NCBI GenBank assembly: GCA_025526995.1
Contig: JAHLKG010000005.1
Span: 1,054,001-1,118,000 of the forward strand
Length of the DNA stretch: 64,000 bases
Direction of reading: 5' to 3'
Origin: Powellomyces hirtus
Lineage: Eukaryota > Chytridiomycota > Chytridiomycetes > Spizellomycetales > Powellomycetaceae
Part shown: positions 47,468 to 57,833 of the stretch, one piece after another
How the letters are laid out: every line of letters starts with the position of its first letter
Numbering within the stretch: the stretch's first letter is position 1
The notes under the pieces: model-generated
Told to the model about the DNA's origin: nothing
Database searches by the model: none
The model's input: only the letters and a program-made list of their open reading frames with translations
Made by a program: the position numbers and the translations under genes

Positions 47468-48603
47468 TGCTGCGCGCGAAACCAGTTGGTCGAACCTAAA
47501 CGCGTGCTTGTCCCGCTAGCAGTCCGCCAAACTGACATGAGATGAAGTTCCCAACGGCGTCCTCAGGTTGTGCTCTTTACACCATCTTTTGACTCCATCA
47601 GCTTCATAACCGAAGGCAGCATGAGTTCGGCAGTGGTATTAATTACAGTACATATCGAGGTTAAGAGAATCCAGCTTTCAAGACATAGAAAATGATTGCT
47701 ACAATAGCTGTTGCCCAAATCAGTTTGCGATAACGAGCGTAGAATACGGCTGCCTTTTTGAGGTGTCGAAGTCCACGACATTTCAAACCGGTGAAGCGCA
47801 ATCGTGTCGTCCTCCGTGTGACATGCACCATCGAGCGTACATTGTTCAAATATATTTGATAGGAAGACAACGACGCTGTCTGAAGCTGTCGGGTTCTTCT
47901 CCATAATTGCGATGATGTGATCAATCAGGCGACCTTAAGCTGGATGGTGTGGGCTACCCATCATCACTGCATTTTTGATGAAAATGTTATTCTGTCCCTG
48001 CGACATGACATAGCTCTCAAGAGGCGTAGCGGACGCCGAACTTAAGCCTAGAACCTGGCGCCCATATATCTCGTTCTTCTCAATGATTTGACGAACGTGA
48101 TTGCTGGATGTTAACGAACGGTCTCTCTGTGTCCTCCCACATTCGCTGCTTCGACTTCAGCGGAAAAGCGGACGCGATGTATCATCGATTTCGTTCCGCT
48201 TTAATTGCATCATTCCACTGTTTTTTCGACGTCTTCGTTGTTACCGGTATCGATAACAACTTGAACATGAGGATATTTTTTTGGTCACGTGTTAACAGAG
48301 TTCGACGAAGCAACAACCAGCAGAAGCAGCAAGTGTACGAGTTTTCCTACGACCCCCACAGCTCGAAATGAGAGAAATTATTAGACAAATATAGTAAAAT
48401 CGGATACTCATTTTGTTAGGCTTTCATTTAATACATGCTTTCTCAAGTCGCAATATCACAAAGACTATCTGCATACGCCAATTCGTCATACGCCACTTAA
48501 TCGTGAAGTCGTCATACTAACAATTTGCTATATCGCCAATCTCAAGTCCGATACGCATGAAATTCTCGGGACACGCTTTCCTAGATCATTCACTTCATGA
48601 AGC
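47468..48603. other. 1.1 kb gap, only weak ORFs
   Basis: Between the NAT9 start and the stop of the zinc-knuckle gene. Holds the minus-strand ORF pair at 47563-47924 (next entry) and a plus-strand frame at 48108-48371 without recognisable features. The part from 48370 to 48560 is AT-rich. No RNA gene or mobile element recognised. Confidence 0.4.
47661..47924 (-). CDS. Uncertain small basic ORF with C-terminal hydrophobic tail
   Basis: An 87-codon minus-strand frame rich in Arg, Lys and Leu that ends with a single hydrophobic span (LIWATAIVAIIFYVLKAGF) and one more residue, the look of a tail-anchored protein. A second frame overlaps it (47563-47904, 113 codons) and has a less biased composition. 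Only one, or neither, can be real; no intron joins them. No family recognised. Confidence 0.22.
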   Translation of the reverse strand: MITSSQLWRRTRQLQTASLSSYQIYLNNVRSMVHVTRRTTRLRFTGLKCRGLRHLKKAAVFYARYRKLIWATAIVAIIFYVLKAGFS

Positions 48604-50658
48604 TCACCAGCCTGAACCTGAGGCGCCCGATGGAAGATCCTCAGCTGGAATATCAGTAGCCATTGCAACAGCCGCGTTGGTCTCGTTGTCGTCACCGGCA
48701 GGTGCGTTGGGACAGGCATCGGACCTGTGGCCTGTGAATAGCTTGATCATCAGATATGTCTTACCGTGGCTCATATACCCACTTGTAACTTGCCTGTTTG
48801 CTGGCATGTGAAGCACCTGCGCACTCGAGGCTGCGGGCATTCCTTGGAGAAGTGTCCAGGCTCTCCGCAGTTGTTGCAAGTGCGCGAGTCGGGTTCGGTG
48901 CAGTCGGACGCCCTGTGACCTAGATGCGATAACAGTAAGATCTCGCTTGGGAATGTTGTCCAGCTTCACAGCTGCTCACTCACCCTCTTGCTGGCATCGG
49001 CGGCAGACCATGGGAGGGCGAGTGTCCGCTTCGGTACAGTCCGATGCCTTATGACCTATTTGATGTATGGGTAAGGGCATCAGGCATCAGGCAGCGATTG
49101 TCGTTCTTTCAAACAAACCTTCCTGTCCACAGCGTCGGCACGAAAAATCACGAGTGTCCGGCAAGAGGCAATTCTTGGCATTGTGTCCATAGCCTTGACA
49201 GCGCTTGCACGCGTTTTCCGCTGTAACCGAATGTGAGCAATGCATCAAAGGGGGGGCAAACACATTTGATGACATACGGTCAGGATTAGGACAGTGACGG
49301 TGGTTGTGCCCTTCCTGGTTGCACTGTGTTGAAGGGATCAATGGCGTGTGAGGAACGTGGACATTGAGGGTCTCAGTTACAAGGGCACATCATACCTTGA
49401 AACACTTTTGCTGCTTCTTTTCATCGACTTCCTTTTCTTTTTTGCAGTCCTTGGTTTTATGATTATCCTCGCCTGTGGAAAGTCAACGCATCAACTTATC
49501 CTCCCTCCATCGAAAGAGAATACTATTTGTCAGTAATTTACCGCATCTGAGGCACTTGTTCTGGGCCATGTACTGCTGCTCCGTAGTCAAACGCGACATG
49601 GCCCACTCTGGCACGTGGTACTTGCCGTCCTCGCGAAGCCGTTCACGGATGAGGCCAGCATCCTTCAGATGCTCCTTGTTCTGGTTGATGGCCTCCTCTT
49701 CATTCTCGTTCTGAGAATTTACTCACGTTAGGCAGCGCGTCAAGACTGCCACGATGAATTTTGTAGCATACCTTTGCCCTCAATTTCTGCCTGAGAACGC
49801 GTGCGTTGCGGACGAATATTGCTTCATACATTTTGTTTCCTTGGCGCTGATTATCAGCGAGTTCTTTGCTGGGCGGGAGCACGCGGGGTCCCTCGGCAAT
49901 GATGTGAGTCCTGCCGGGAAAGGATTGTTAGAACATCCCCAATGATAGGAAGCAGCATGCAGGTACGATCGGGTTACTTGAGGTTCTCGGTGCGGAGTTT
50001 CTCTTCGAGCTCGGGCCAAGTCAGGTCGGGGTCATTTTTAATGTAGGACAGAAGAGCTTGTTTGACATCGTCAAAGTCGCCCGAACGATCGGCGACCACA
50101 ACCTTTTCCCACAAGGTCTGAAGCTCCTCAGCGGAAGCCTTCTGGCGCTCGTCGTGGCGACGGGTAGGACAGTCGCGAGGAAAGTGTTCATTGCTACCGC
50201 AATCGTAGCAGACTTGCCCTTCCTTGGGAGTATCCTTTAAGGGACAATCCCTGAAGACATGTTCGGTGCTTTCGCAGCGGCGACAAGTTTCTCCCTCACG
50301 AGGTTTCCTAGGAGCTGTGCATTCGCTTTTCTGGTGGCCAACCTCACCGCAGTTATGGCAGGGTCTGGTGTCGGGCTCGGTGCATTCAGCGACTCTGTGG
50401 TCTGTGAGCAAACCAGAAATGATGAATGGACGCGCAAACATGGGTGAGAAGGGGGGTTGATTGGGACTTGCCTGGGTTTCCACAGCGGCGACAGCCGTCA
50501 CCACCGCCTCCAGCACCATTCGCGTCAAAGCCACTATTGAGAGCACCGCCATCAGCTCCGTTGGCGTCATGGCCACCCGTGTCCATCGGGTCATTGTCGT
50601 TGGACTCGGTTGCAATAGCAGCGTCGTCCGCGGGAGCTGCAGTATCCCATCCAGACAT
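48604..50658 (-). CDS. Eleven-knuckle CCHC zinc protein (CNBP/GIS2/Byr3-like)
   Basis: Ten exons, complement(join(48604..48731, 48794..48919, 48984..49055, 49119..49220, 49278..49323, 49396..49472, 49542..49710, 49772..49910, 49978..50401, 50472..50658)), 489 residues. Eleven CX2CX4HX4C-type knuckles are visible, for example CRRCGNPDHRVAEC, CHNCGEVGHQKSEC, CYDCGSNEHFPRDC, CKRCQGYGHNAKNC, CNNCGEPGHFSKEC and CFTCQQTGHRSDAC. The fifth, CLRCGGEDNHKTKDC, has one extra residue. A non-zinc block of about 170 residues (SYIKNDPDLTWPELEEKLRT to WAMSRLTTEQQYMAQ) separates knuckles 1-4 from 5-11. CCHC-repeat proteins bind single-stranded nucleic acid. Two introns use GC donors (50471 and 48793 boundaries). 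Confidence 0.88.
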
Positions 50659-51728
50659 CTAGAATGTAAAGAGGACAGTGAACAAGCAGCAGAGTCAGAA
50701 AACATGCGCACGACGACGACCAGCAGCAGCAGCGGGGACTAACTTTTGAAGAAGGGTTGCGGGGTGGGAAAAGATGGGAGGAGGAGGGGAAGGAGTGGAC
50801 TCTGTGATTGATGGGCAGTGGGAGTCGCTTTGAGAAAGTCAAAGAGAGACAAAGGAAGAAAAAAAAGCGTTCAACAAAAGGAGCCTCCCGACTGAACAGC
50901 CATGGAAACCAAAGCGACTCACACAGAGTGAATGAGAATGACTCACTGAGTGATTGATTGACTGAGTGACTCAATGAATGAATGAATGAATGAATGAGAC
51001 TCACTGAGTGTCTTGTTGGAGGGAGTGACTTTGGAAAGGGCGGGGAGAGTCCGATGCGGTGGATTTGGAGGGGATTCCAAAGGGCCAATGGGAAAGGGAA
51101 AGACATGCATTTGGATTTGATTGAGTGAGTCACAGTCTGTCGACTTTTTCCTTTCTTCTAGATTTGGGACGCGCTTTCTTCTTTCTTTCGCTCTGATTTA
51201 TTTAGGCTGTCAATCAATCAGTCAATCTATTATGAATGGAAGGAATTGGAAGGAATTGGAAAGGCCTCCTCTTGCGATTCTCCCAATTTGTCTCTCATTC
51301 GTCTTTCTGCGACGGGCAATCAAGAAAGTCGTCGCTCCTATTGAAATGTCCATTGACTGACAGGTTGCTGTCGATTTCCTAGTCAAGAGCTTGCTTGCTG
51401 ACGGCACCGTCGATCGCGCGCGTGTATGAGTCAGCAAGCCCCCTCATGCCGTCCTATATACATGGCCAATAGGCACCACCCATGTCCCAGACCCATCGTG
51501 CATGAGAAAAAAAAAGGTTAGGCATTGCTGCCCCCCACCCTTCCCTTGGGGACCATGCCGTCCATGCAGCATGTGAGAAAACACACGCCTGTCCGCCGCG
51601 GAACCTATCAATTGCTCCCTCTGCATCACTCACCGCCTGACCTAAATACCCACGCAAAGTCGAGCTCGCGCACTTGCCCGCCACACCTTGCGAGAAGCCC
51701 CGCTTTCAGTTCGTATCTTTGTTCCATC
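50659..51728. promoter_or_regulatory. Divergent promoter with bZIP-type heptamers and simple repeats
   Basis: About 1.07 kb between the zinc-knuckle and oligopeptidase starts. Four TGASTCA (AP-1/Gcn4) heptamers occur at 50939-50945, 50967-50973, 51126-51132 and 51427-51433; the last extends to TGAGTCAGCA. A 13-base unit GACTCACTGAGTG is present twice (50940-50952 and 50998-51010), flanking an AATG repeat. No coding frame is supported. Confidence 0.5.
50973..50996. repeat. AATG tetranucleotide repeat (six units)
   Basis: Six perfect AATG units in the divergent intergenic region, embedded in a wider GA/GT-rich low-complexity block (50930-51015). Confidence 0.9.
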
Positions 51729-54286
51729 ATGCTTTCATTCGGTCCCGGGCGGTATTGATATTGATTTGATGTTTTTTTTTCTTTCAAAGGATGGTCCTTG
51801 ATCTTTCTTGTCATCTCGCTCACTTTGGTCATATGTAAGTCCCACTTGGCGAGGCTTTTGGTTCAATGAAAACCGGGTGCCTAACCCTGTCAAACAGGGC
51901 TCCTCGCTTTGGACCCTTCTCGAGTCCGATTTCCAAACCCTTATGTCCCTGAAGCCAAGCGAGTGCCAGAAACAAAACTTTTTCACGGCCTCAACATTAC
52001 TGACGACTATTCATGGCTCCGCGACATTGACAACGACCCAGACGTCACCGAATACATCGATGCCGAGAACAGATATGCGAGCTTTGTCCTGACTCCCATG
52101 CGGCCATTGCGTAAAACCATTGCGGGCGAGCTCCGTAAATGGAGCAAGGCTGTTCAGGTTCTTCCAGGGCGCGACGCGGAGCGCTCTTACGGACCCCAGA
52201 CACCGCCGCCGACACGATTCTTTGAATACGGTTCATATCTCTACTGGATGCAGTACCCAACCGGCAAAAAATATCCCGTGTACTTTCGTCGGTCTATCGT
52301 GGACAGTCAGCCCTCATCATGCGCGTGTCTTGGAACCAGCACGGCGCGTGGCACCATTGTTCTGGACTATAACCAGCTGATTCCGGATTCTGCTACGTAC
52401 TTTGCAGAGGGCGTCTTTGAACCGAGTCCGAAGCATCCAAATCTCATTGCTTTCTCTTACGACTTGTCTGGCGCGGAGAACTTTAGGCTTTTTGTCATGG
52501 ACCTCGATAAGGGACTGACCAGCAAAGGCATTGGAAACACTTATTATTCTGCGCGTTGGGGAGTCGATGCGGATGACATTTGCCTTTACTACAACGTCGT
52601 CGACCCAATATGGGGCATCCCGAGAAAGATTTTTCGGTCTTGCGTGATGCCAACGGATGAAGAGAGCGTTTTGGGAACGGGGAAGCTTGTGTATATAGAG
52701 CAGGATGTGACCAAGACAACGGAAGTCGACTCGACGAGCGATGGAAAGTACCTGTACATAAAGGTAGGTGTTGGTGGTTGGATCAACCATAAAGACCGAT
52801 TGCCTGAGAACATCTGAGGTTTTAGGTTGTGGGCCAAGTTACATCAGAGACCATGTTGATCAAGTCCAGCACGTCAGTCTTTCCGCAACCTCGGGCTCTC
52901 TTCAAGAGAGTTGAAGAGATACACTATTCCGTCGAGCACCGCCAAGGCCAATTTTACGTACTCACAAACGCCGGTAACGCACCCAACTATCAAATCATTC
53001 GGCTGGACGCAGAGGCTGCTACCAAGCTGCAACTCACCATTGAAGAAGCCCTCGCTGGGAAAGGTGGGCTGGACGTAGTGACAGTGGTGCAGCATAACAG
53101 GGCCGAAGTTATCGAACGCATGGAAGTCTTTGAAACACATCTGATCGCATGGGTTCGCACCGGTGGACTCCGGCTCTTCCGTATCTTTTCTCTCTTGAAA
53201 TCTGCGAAGACATTGCCTGGCATCCGCGTCGGGGAAAGTACCAATGTTCTCACATCTGCCTATTCCGTATTCCCTGGCACCATCTCAGACATGGAATCTC
53301 GTCTGCACCGCCGCTTCGATAGCCCATGTCTGGTCTTCTCCAACTCCTCATTCCGTTTGCCTGCCCGCATTTGGGCGCACGATCTGCGAAACGATGTGAC
53401 ATCTCTGCTTGTTGACCAGCAAGTTACTGGATATGATCCATCAGCGTACACAGAGCAACGCATCTGGGTTCCCTCCCTGGTCGACCCAACAATCCAGATC
53501 CCAGTATCCCTCATCCGTAGAAACGACTTTACCGGCCCTCGACCACTTGTCCTGAAATCATATGGGGCCTATGGTACCTACACAGACCCGGTCTTTTCTA
53601 CGGGCATTCTCCCGCTGTTGGACAGGGGGATTACCTATGCCATGTGCCATCCACGTGGAGACGGGAACCTCGGGCCGGCTTGGTACCAAGACGGGAAATA
53701 CGCCCTCAAGAAGAACACCTTGGACGATGTCGGGGCGTGTCTACATGGACTCATTGCTGCAGGCTTCACGGCTCGCGGTCAGATAGCTGTGTTCGGGCGG
53801 AGTGCAGGCGGCCTTATTGCTGGCGATGTTGTAAACAGATACTCATGGAACGGCGAGAACACCGCACACCCAGACGCCATTGTCAAGGCAGTTGTTGCCC
53901 AGGTTCCGTTCGTGGATCCTGTAGGCGACATGACTGACGAAACCATCCCATGGACGCCCTTTGAGTATTACGAGTGGGGCAATCCCATCAAAAACGTGAC
54001 CATCTTTGACGCAATGCGCGATTATTCACCCTACGAAAACATCCCGAACGGGAAGCAGCCAGACCAGCATGCCGCATTCCCAGCGCTCTACGTCTCCACG
54101 GGCTTGCAGGACCCGCGCGTCGGCTTCTGGGAGCCCATCAAGTGGGTAGCCAAATTGCGGACCAGCTACAGCTCTCGGCGACAAAAGGAGCTCGTGCTCC
54201 GTGTCGGAACTGGAGGTCATTTCACCACCGACCCTGCCGAATGGCTTTCTTTTATTATGTTCCACCTCATTGGTGACAAATCCTAG
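51729..54286 (+). CDS. Oligopeptidase B-like S9A serine protease with N-terminal membrane anchor
   Basis: Four exons: 51729..51741, 51790..51834, 51898..52763, 52826..54286; 794 residues. Prolyl-oligopeptidase family: a seven-bladed propeller precedes an alpha/beta hydrolase. The catalytic triad is visible: Ser634 (FGRSAGG), Asp737 (GLQDPRVGFWEP), His773 (GTGGHFTT). The LKSYGAYG, RGDGNLGPAWYQDGK and PFVDPVGDM motifs are those of oligopeptidase B, which cuts after Arg/Lys in peptides. Before the catalytic body (RFPNPYVPEAKRVPET) the first two exons encode a strongly hydrophobic segment of about 20 residues (SLIFLVISLTLVIWLLALD). That is a likely signal anchor, not usual for this family. The 13-nt first exon with donor G|GTCCCG is the weakest part of the model. 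Confidence 0.88.
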
Positions 54287-54515
54287 GCGACGCCCGACAC
54301 GTACAAAGTTTATAAAGACCCTTCCCGCGTGTCTCCTCCTCCTAGCTGCAACAAACAAACAGGAACTCTCTAAAAAGAATGTAAAATGAAAAAAATCTCA
54401 TTATGAATACAAATAAATCGGGCGTTCCGGCCTTTTGATACATCAAAGTTCCTCTCAAATGTGGAGAAGAGTTCTCCACTGATGTTATCTACGTAAGTTG
54501 GGTTGTAAAGCAATT

Positions 54516-55460
54516 TCATCTGCACACATCTTTTCTTTGGCTCATCATCTTGAAGATGGCTTCTGCTACAACACAGACGCATTCCTCCACGCTCTTGGCG
54601 TCCGTGTCCACAACCACGAGACCGTCCAAGCCTTCTACCTTCTCACCCGCAACAGCGCGCAACACCTTGTTGTTGTAGCGCAGATAAGCAGGCCACACGA
54701 CATCCCTGAAATACCCCGGCGGATCTTTCCACGTTCCGCCCGACGTCATGTATCCCGTGCGAGCAGCTCGTCGAGCCTCCAGCGTCCCATATTGCGCCGT
54801 GACAAACACTTTGATGTCCAACTGCTGGAAAATGGTCTCGGAGGCGTAAAAAGAAGAAACCCGTCGATGAGGTAGATGGGAACGCGAGGGGACGCTGCCC
54901 ATTGGCTCTGAAGATTGCTGATCACTTTGAGTGAAATGTCTGTGGGTGGTGAAGGGTCATTATATCCTGGTTCGTTCCTGGTGCTTGCTTTTGCAGATCC
55001 CCCTTTGTGCACCTCTCGCAGTCGTGCTGCAAACGCCTCCCTGTGCAGCTCACATATCAGCGATTGCAAGATGCGTTTTTTAGTGGGGGGCACGCTCCTC
55101 CCCACTCACATATCCATGGAATCGGGACTGTCCCAGTCTTGAACGCCATCAATCAATGGGATGTGATCACTTTTCTGGGTGTGTGCATGCGTTAGAACCA
55201 TATCAGATACAACAAGGGACCCATTTCGGAAGGCACCTTGAAGAATTTGTCTTGATATATCACATGAACAGGTAACACCTTTGCCAATCTGAAAATACGA
55301 CCCCATCAAACATCATTCACGCGTGCAGTAATACGCAAAAGGTTGGGCGATTCATGTACCTGTCCGTCACGGTCGACTTGCCTGAGCAAGAGACCCCTCC
55401 GATTCCGACCAGAATCGGTCGCGTGGCAGACTGCTTTGAACGGCCCATTGAAGACTCCAT
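54516..55460 (-). CDS. NRK1: Nicotinamide riboside kinase, with one-base frame break
   Basis: Four exons, complement(54516..55040, 55110..55174, 55237..55288, 55360..55460). Phosphorylates nicotinamide riboside to NMN. P-loop GIGGVSCSGKSTVTD, then VHVIYQDKFFK, IDGVQDWDSPDSMDM (with the Asp/Trp signature), YLIDGFLLF, and on the other side of the break ASETIFQQLDIKVFV, RRAARTGY, WKDPPGYF and DVVWPAYLRYN. Homology continues without a gap across the break, but the frame slips by one base at the A5 run at 54848-54852 (T5 on the coding strand). No intron fits. The second half of the last exon is therefore readable only in the -1 frame. It could be a sequencing error, a recent mutation or a frameshift. 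Start taken at the first in-frame ATG (55460). Confidence 0.87.
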
Positions 55461-55783
55461 CCTGACAGGGTATTCCTGGGCAGAGAAGCAGTTACTGTAG
55501 TCCAGAAGCTAGCCGCTGGACACGGCCGTTGCACACAGCGTCCAGTGGGGAACGAATAGGAGAAACTGAGCGAGGTCAATCATCAGCCAACCAACGCAAA
55601 CGATTCTATTTCGTCTTAAGCTATATGAAGCAGCCAGAAAGAAACAATGTGTTCTAACAATGTGCATCCCCGCGTTGGCGCGCAAGTCACAAACAGCGCA
55701 ACATTCCCACGCGGTCCGCGTTCTCCACTTGTTTTGAACATTGCAAACATTCAACTCTTCACATTGACCCCGGCCTTTTCGTC
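55461..55783. promoter_or_regulatory. Divergent promoter, NRK / SH3BGRL-like
   Basis: 323 bases between two outward-facing starts. No coding frame or recognisable palindromic motif. Confidence 0.35.
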
Positions 55784-56325
55784 ATGCCAGAACGAGTAAC
55801 ATTATACTATTCCTCCGTCTCTGGGGCACTGCAGGTAGGCAAGCAAAGCACTGTTGTATTGACCTTATGCCCCCAAATGTTTTTTGTTTTTGTTGTTCCT
55901 AAAGGCCCTCGGGGGTACGCTCCCAGGTGAAAAAGCAAACAACGCGCGTGCAGGACATTCTGGCTGCCCGCAAAGTAGCATACGACCTCGTTGACGTGGC
56001 TGCAGATGAGTGCGTACTTGATTCATCTCTCTGTCTTTGTGTTTGTCCACAAAATATCATGATGCAGTGCGTGCTTGCAAAAATTGACGTGAGGTTGCTC
56101 GTACTTAGGGATGCCAAAGAATACATGCAGCGGAAGAGTGGGAAGAATGCGCTGCCGCAGATATTCGTTGACGGCGAGTACAAAGGGGTACGTGGCCCTA
56201 TGTCAGTGCGTACTTGAACTGGGCAAGGGAGCTCATCATAGGACCGAATGGGGCTGCAGGGACACGATGAGCTAGACGAAGCCAACGAAATCGAAGAAGT
56301 CCCAAAGTGGTTGGGTTTACAGTAA
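55784..56325 (+). CDS. SH3BGRL-like thioredoxin-fold protein
   Basis: Four exons: 55784..55834, 55927..56009, 56109..56187, 56260..56325; 92 residues, the typical family length. Opens MPERVTLYYSSVSGALQVKK (a glutaredoxin-like first strand without the CxxC redox pair). It continues RVQDILAARKVAYDLVDVAA, then LPQIFVDGEYKG (the cis-proline loop that in glutaredoxins touches glutathione) and ELDEANE with a final WLGLQ. The family adopts a glutaredoxin fold but usually lacks redox cysteines; function is adaptor-like and poorly defined. Confidence 0.9.
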
Positions 56326-56682
56326 ACGTCATGTCGAATTACGTCCGAGCCTGAGTGGAGCCGGAAATTGCATCATATTCTTTTTTTTTCTATTTATTAC
56401 AAGTGTGTACCGCGCAAGTTATTGTTTTAGTTTGGCCATTGGGGAGATTGTGCCGCGACTGTGTGTACCACACCTGCGGGGTGGTTTGCTGGCGCACATG
56501 GTAGGAGGAGCGCCAGAAACAAGATGCGAAAATGACAAGAAGAGGGTACGGTGCGGGCTGCAACGGAGGTAAAAGACAAACACTGGTTCATTTTGTAAAG
56601 GTGAGGCAAATGAGAGTGCATGCTATACTGAAAGTTCTGCCAGATGATGTAAACTACGTTTGAGTCGAGAGGGAAGCGGCAC
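56326..56682. other. Convergent intergenic region
   Basis: 357 bases between converging stop codons of the SH3BGRL-like and GH43-like genes. A poly-T tract at about 56382-56390 and AT-rich flank could be polyadenylation signals. No gene seen. Confidence 0.4.
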
Positions 56683-57833
56683 CTAAGGCCTGTATGGTCG
56701 CAACCATTTTGCAGCCAGCTGATTGCGCTCATGGTACGTGATCGGGATGACGGACCCATGCCTCGGGATGGCTGGCAGCGAATAGTTTTTGCACAGAGTC
56801 CACACCCCACTGTTGATGTCGTCCGTCTCGTGCGGCAAATAACCTCTGGTGCCTGTCGAGTCGCCCCACAAATACCATTTCTTGCCGTCAATCGCTCTAA
56901 ACACAAAAGGTCCCTCGGTGTACGCGGCGTCGTTCTTGCCGATCTCCTGTGCAAGCAGCTTCCAGGGCCCGTTGAGGGATGGGCCCGACTGGTGGTTGAT
57001 GAAGCGCCCGAACCGAGTGTCATGGCCAAACTTGTGGAATGTCCCGTCATCCGCCCGGACAATGGTCGTGTCGAACAAGTCCTGACCCGTGTTTTCGTAC
57101 ACTTTGGCCGGCGAGAAGGTCTGGAAATCGCTCGTGTGCGACGCGAGGAGCTGGTTCCACACCTTGTCGCGACCGCTCGTGTGCTGCGGATCGTTCTCGG
57201 GGTATATGGTCGACGACCAATACATCATCCATTTGTTAACCGCCGGGTCCCAGATTGCGTCCGGTGCCCACGTGTTGCCTGCCGTGGCGGGTGAGACTGG
57301 CACCAGGCGTGCTTGGCTCCAGGTGATGATGTCCGAGGCATCCCACATGACGAGATTGCGGCTTTGGCGGCGTTGCAGAGCGTCCCAGTTGGGCTGCGTG
57401 CCTTGGATGCGGAGGTCCGTGGCCAGGATGTGGAAGCCGGTGGCGGTACGAACAATGGTTGGATCACGAATGCCCTTGTTGCCCACGTTGGAAACGAGAA
57501 TGGGCTTGCCGCGATTCAAGACTCTCCAGTGCAAAGGATCGGCCCACTCGCTGATGGCAAAGTAGATTTGTTCACCATCCACATCCTCTTCGCCCTCGAA
57601 ATCTAGTCAGAGACAACACATGTCAATATTCTTGGCATTGGAACAGGAAACCCGGATTCACTTTTGGGATCTCCCTACTTACAGACGTATAAGAAGGCAG
57701 CATACGGTTCAGCTGCCGCGACATTGCTGACTGCAGTGGCATTGAGAGGTGCAGCAAGCGACAACGGTGCAATCAGCGCACCGAGAACCAGAACGGCCAG
57801 GGCACAGAGCTGTCGTGATTCCCAAACTTTCAT
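56683..57833 (-). CDS. Secreted GH43-like five-bladed beta-propeller glycosidase
   Basis: Two exons, complement(join(56683..57602, 57683..57833)), 356 residues. The N terminus is a clear signal peptide (MKVWESRQLCALAVLVLGAL followed by a small-residue cleavage region). The GH43/GH62-type catalytic pattern is present: IRDPTIVR (general-base Asp, about 97), NTWAPDAIWD with WMMYWSS (pKa-modulating Asp) and AAYTEGPFVF (acid Glu). Conserved FDTTIVR and HFG-like blades appear in between. GH43 enzymes remove arabinose, xylose or galactose from plant polysaccharides; the subfamily and substrate are not determinable by eye. One intron only, close to the signal peptide. Suits a saprotroph growing on plant debris. 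Confidence 0.83.

Noticed and set aside
54840..54856. Programmed -1 frameshifting as explanation for the NRK break
   Set aside because: The site does not fit the X XXY YYZ slippery pattern in the zero frame; kept only as a remote option behind a missing base.
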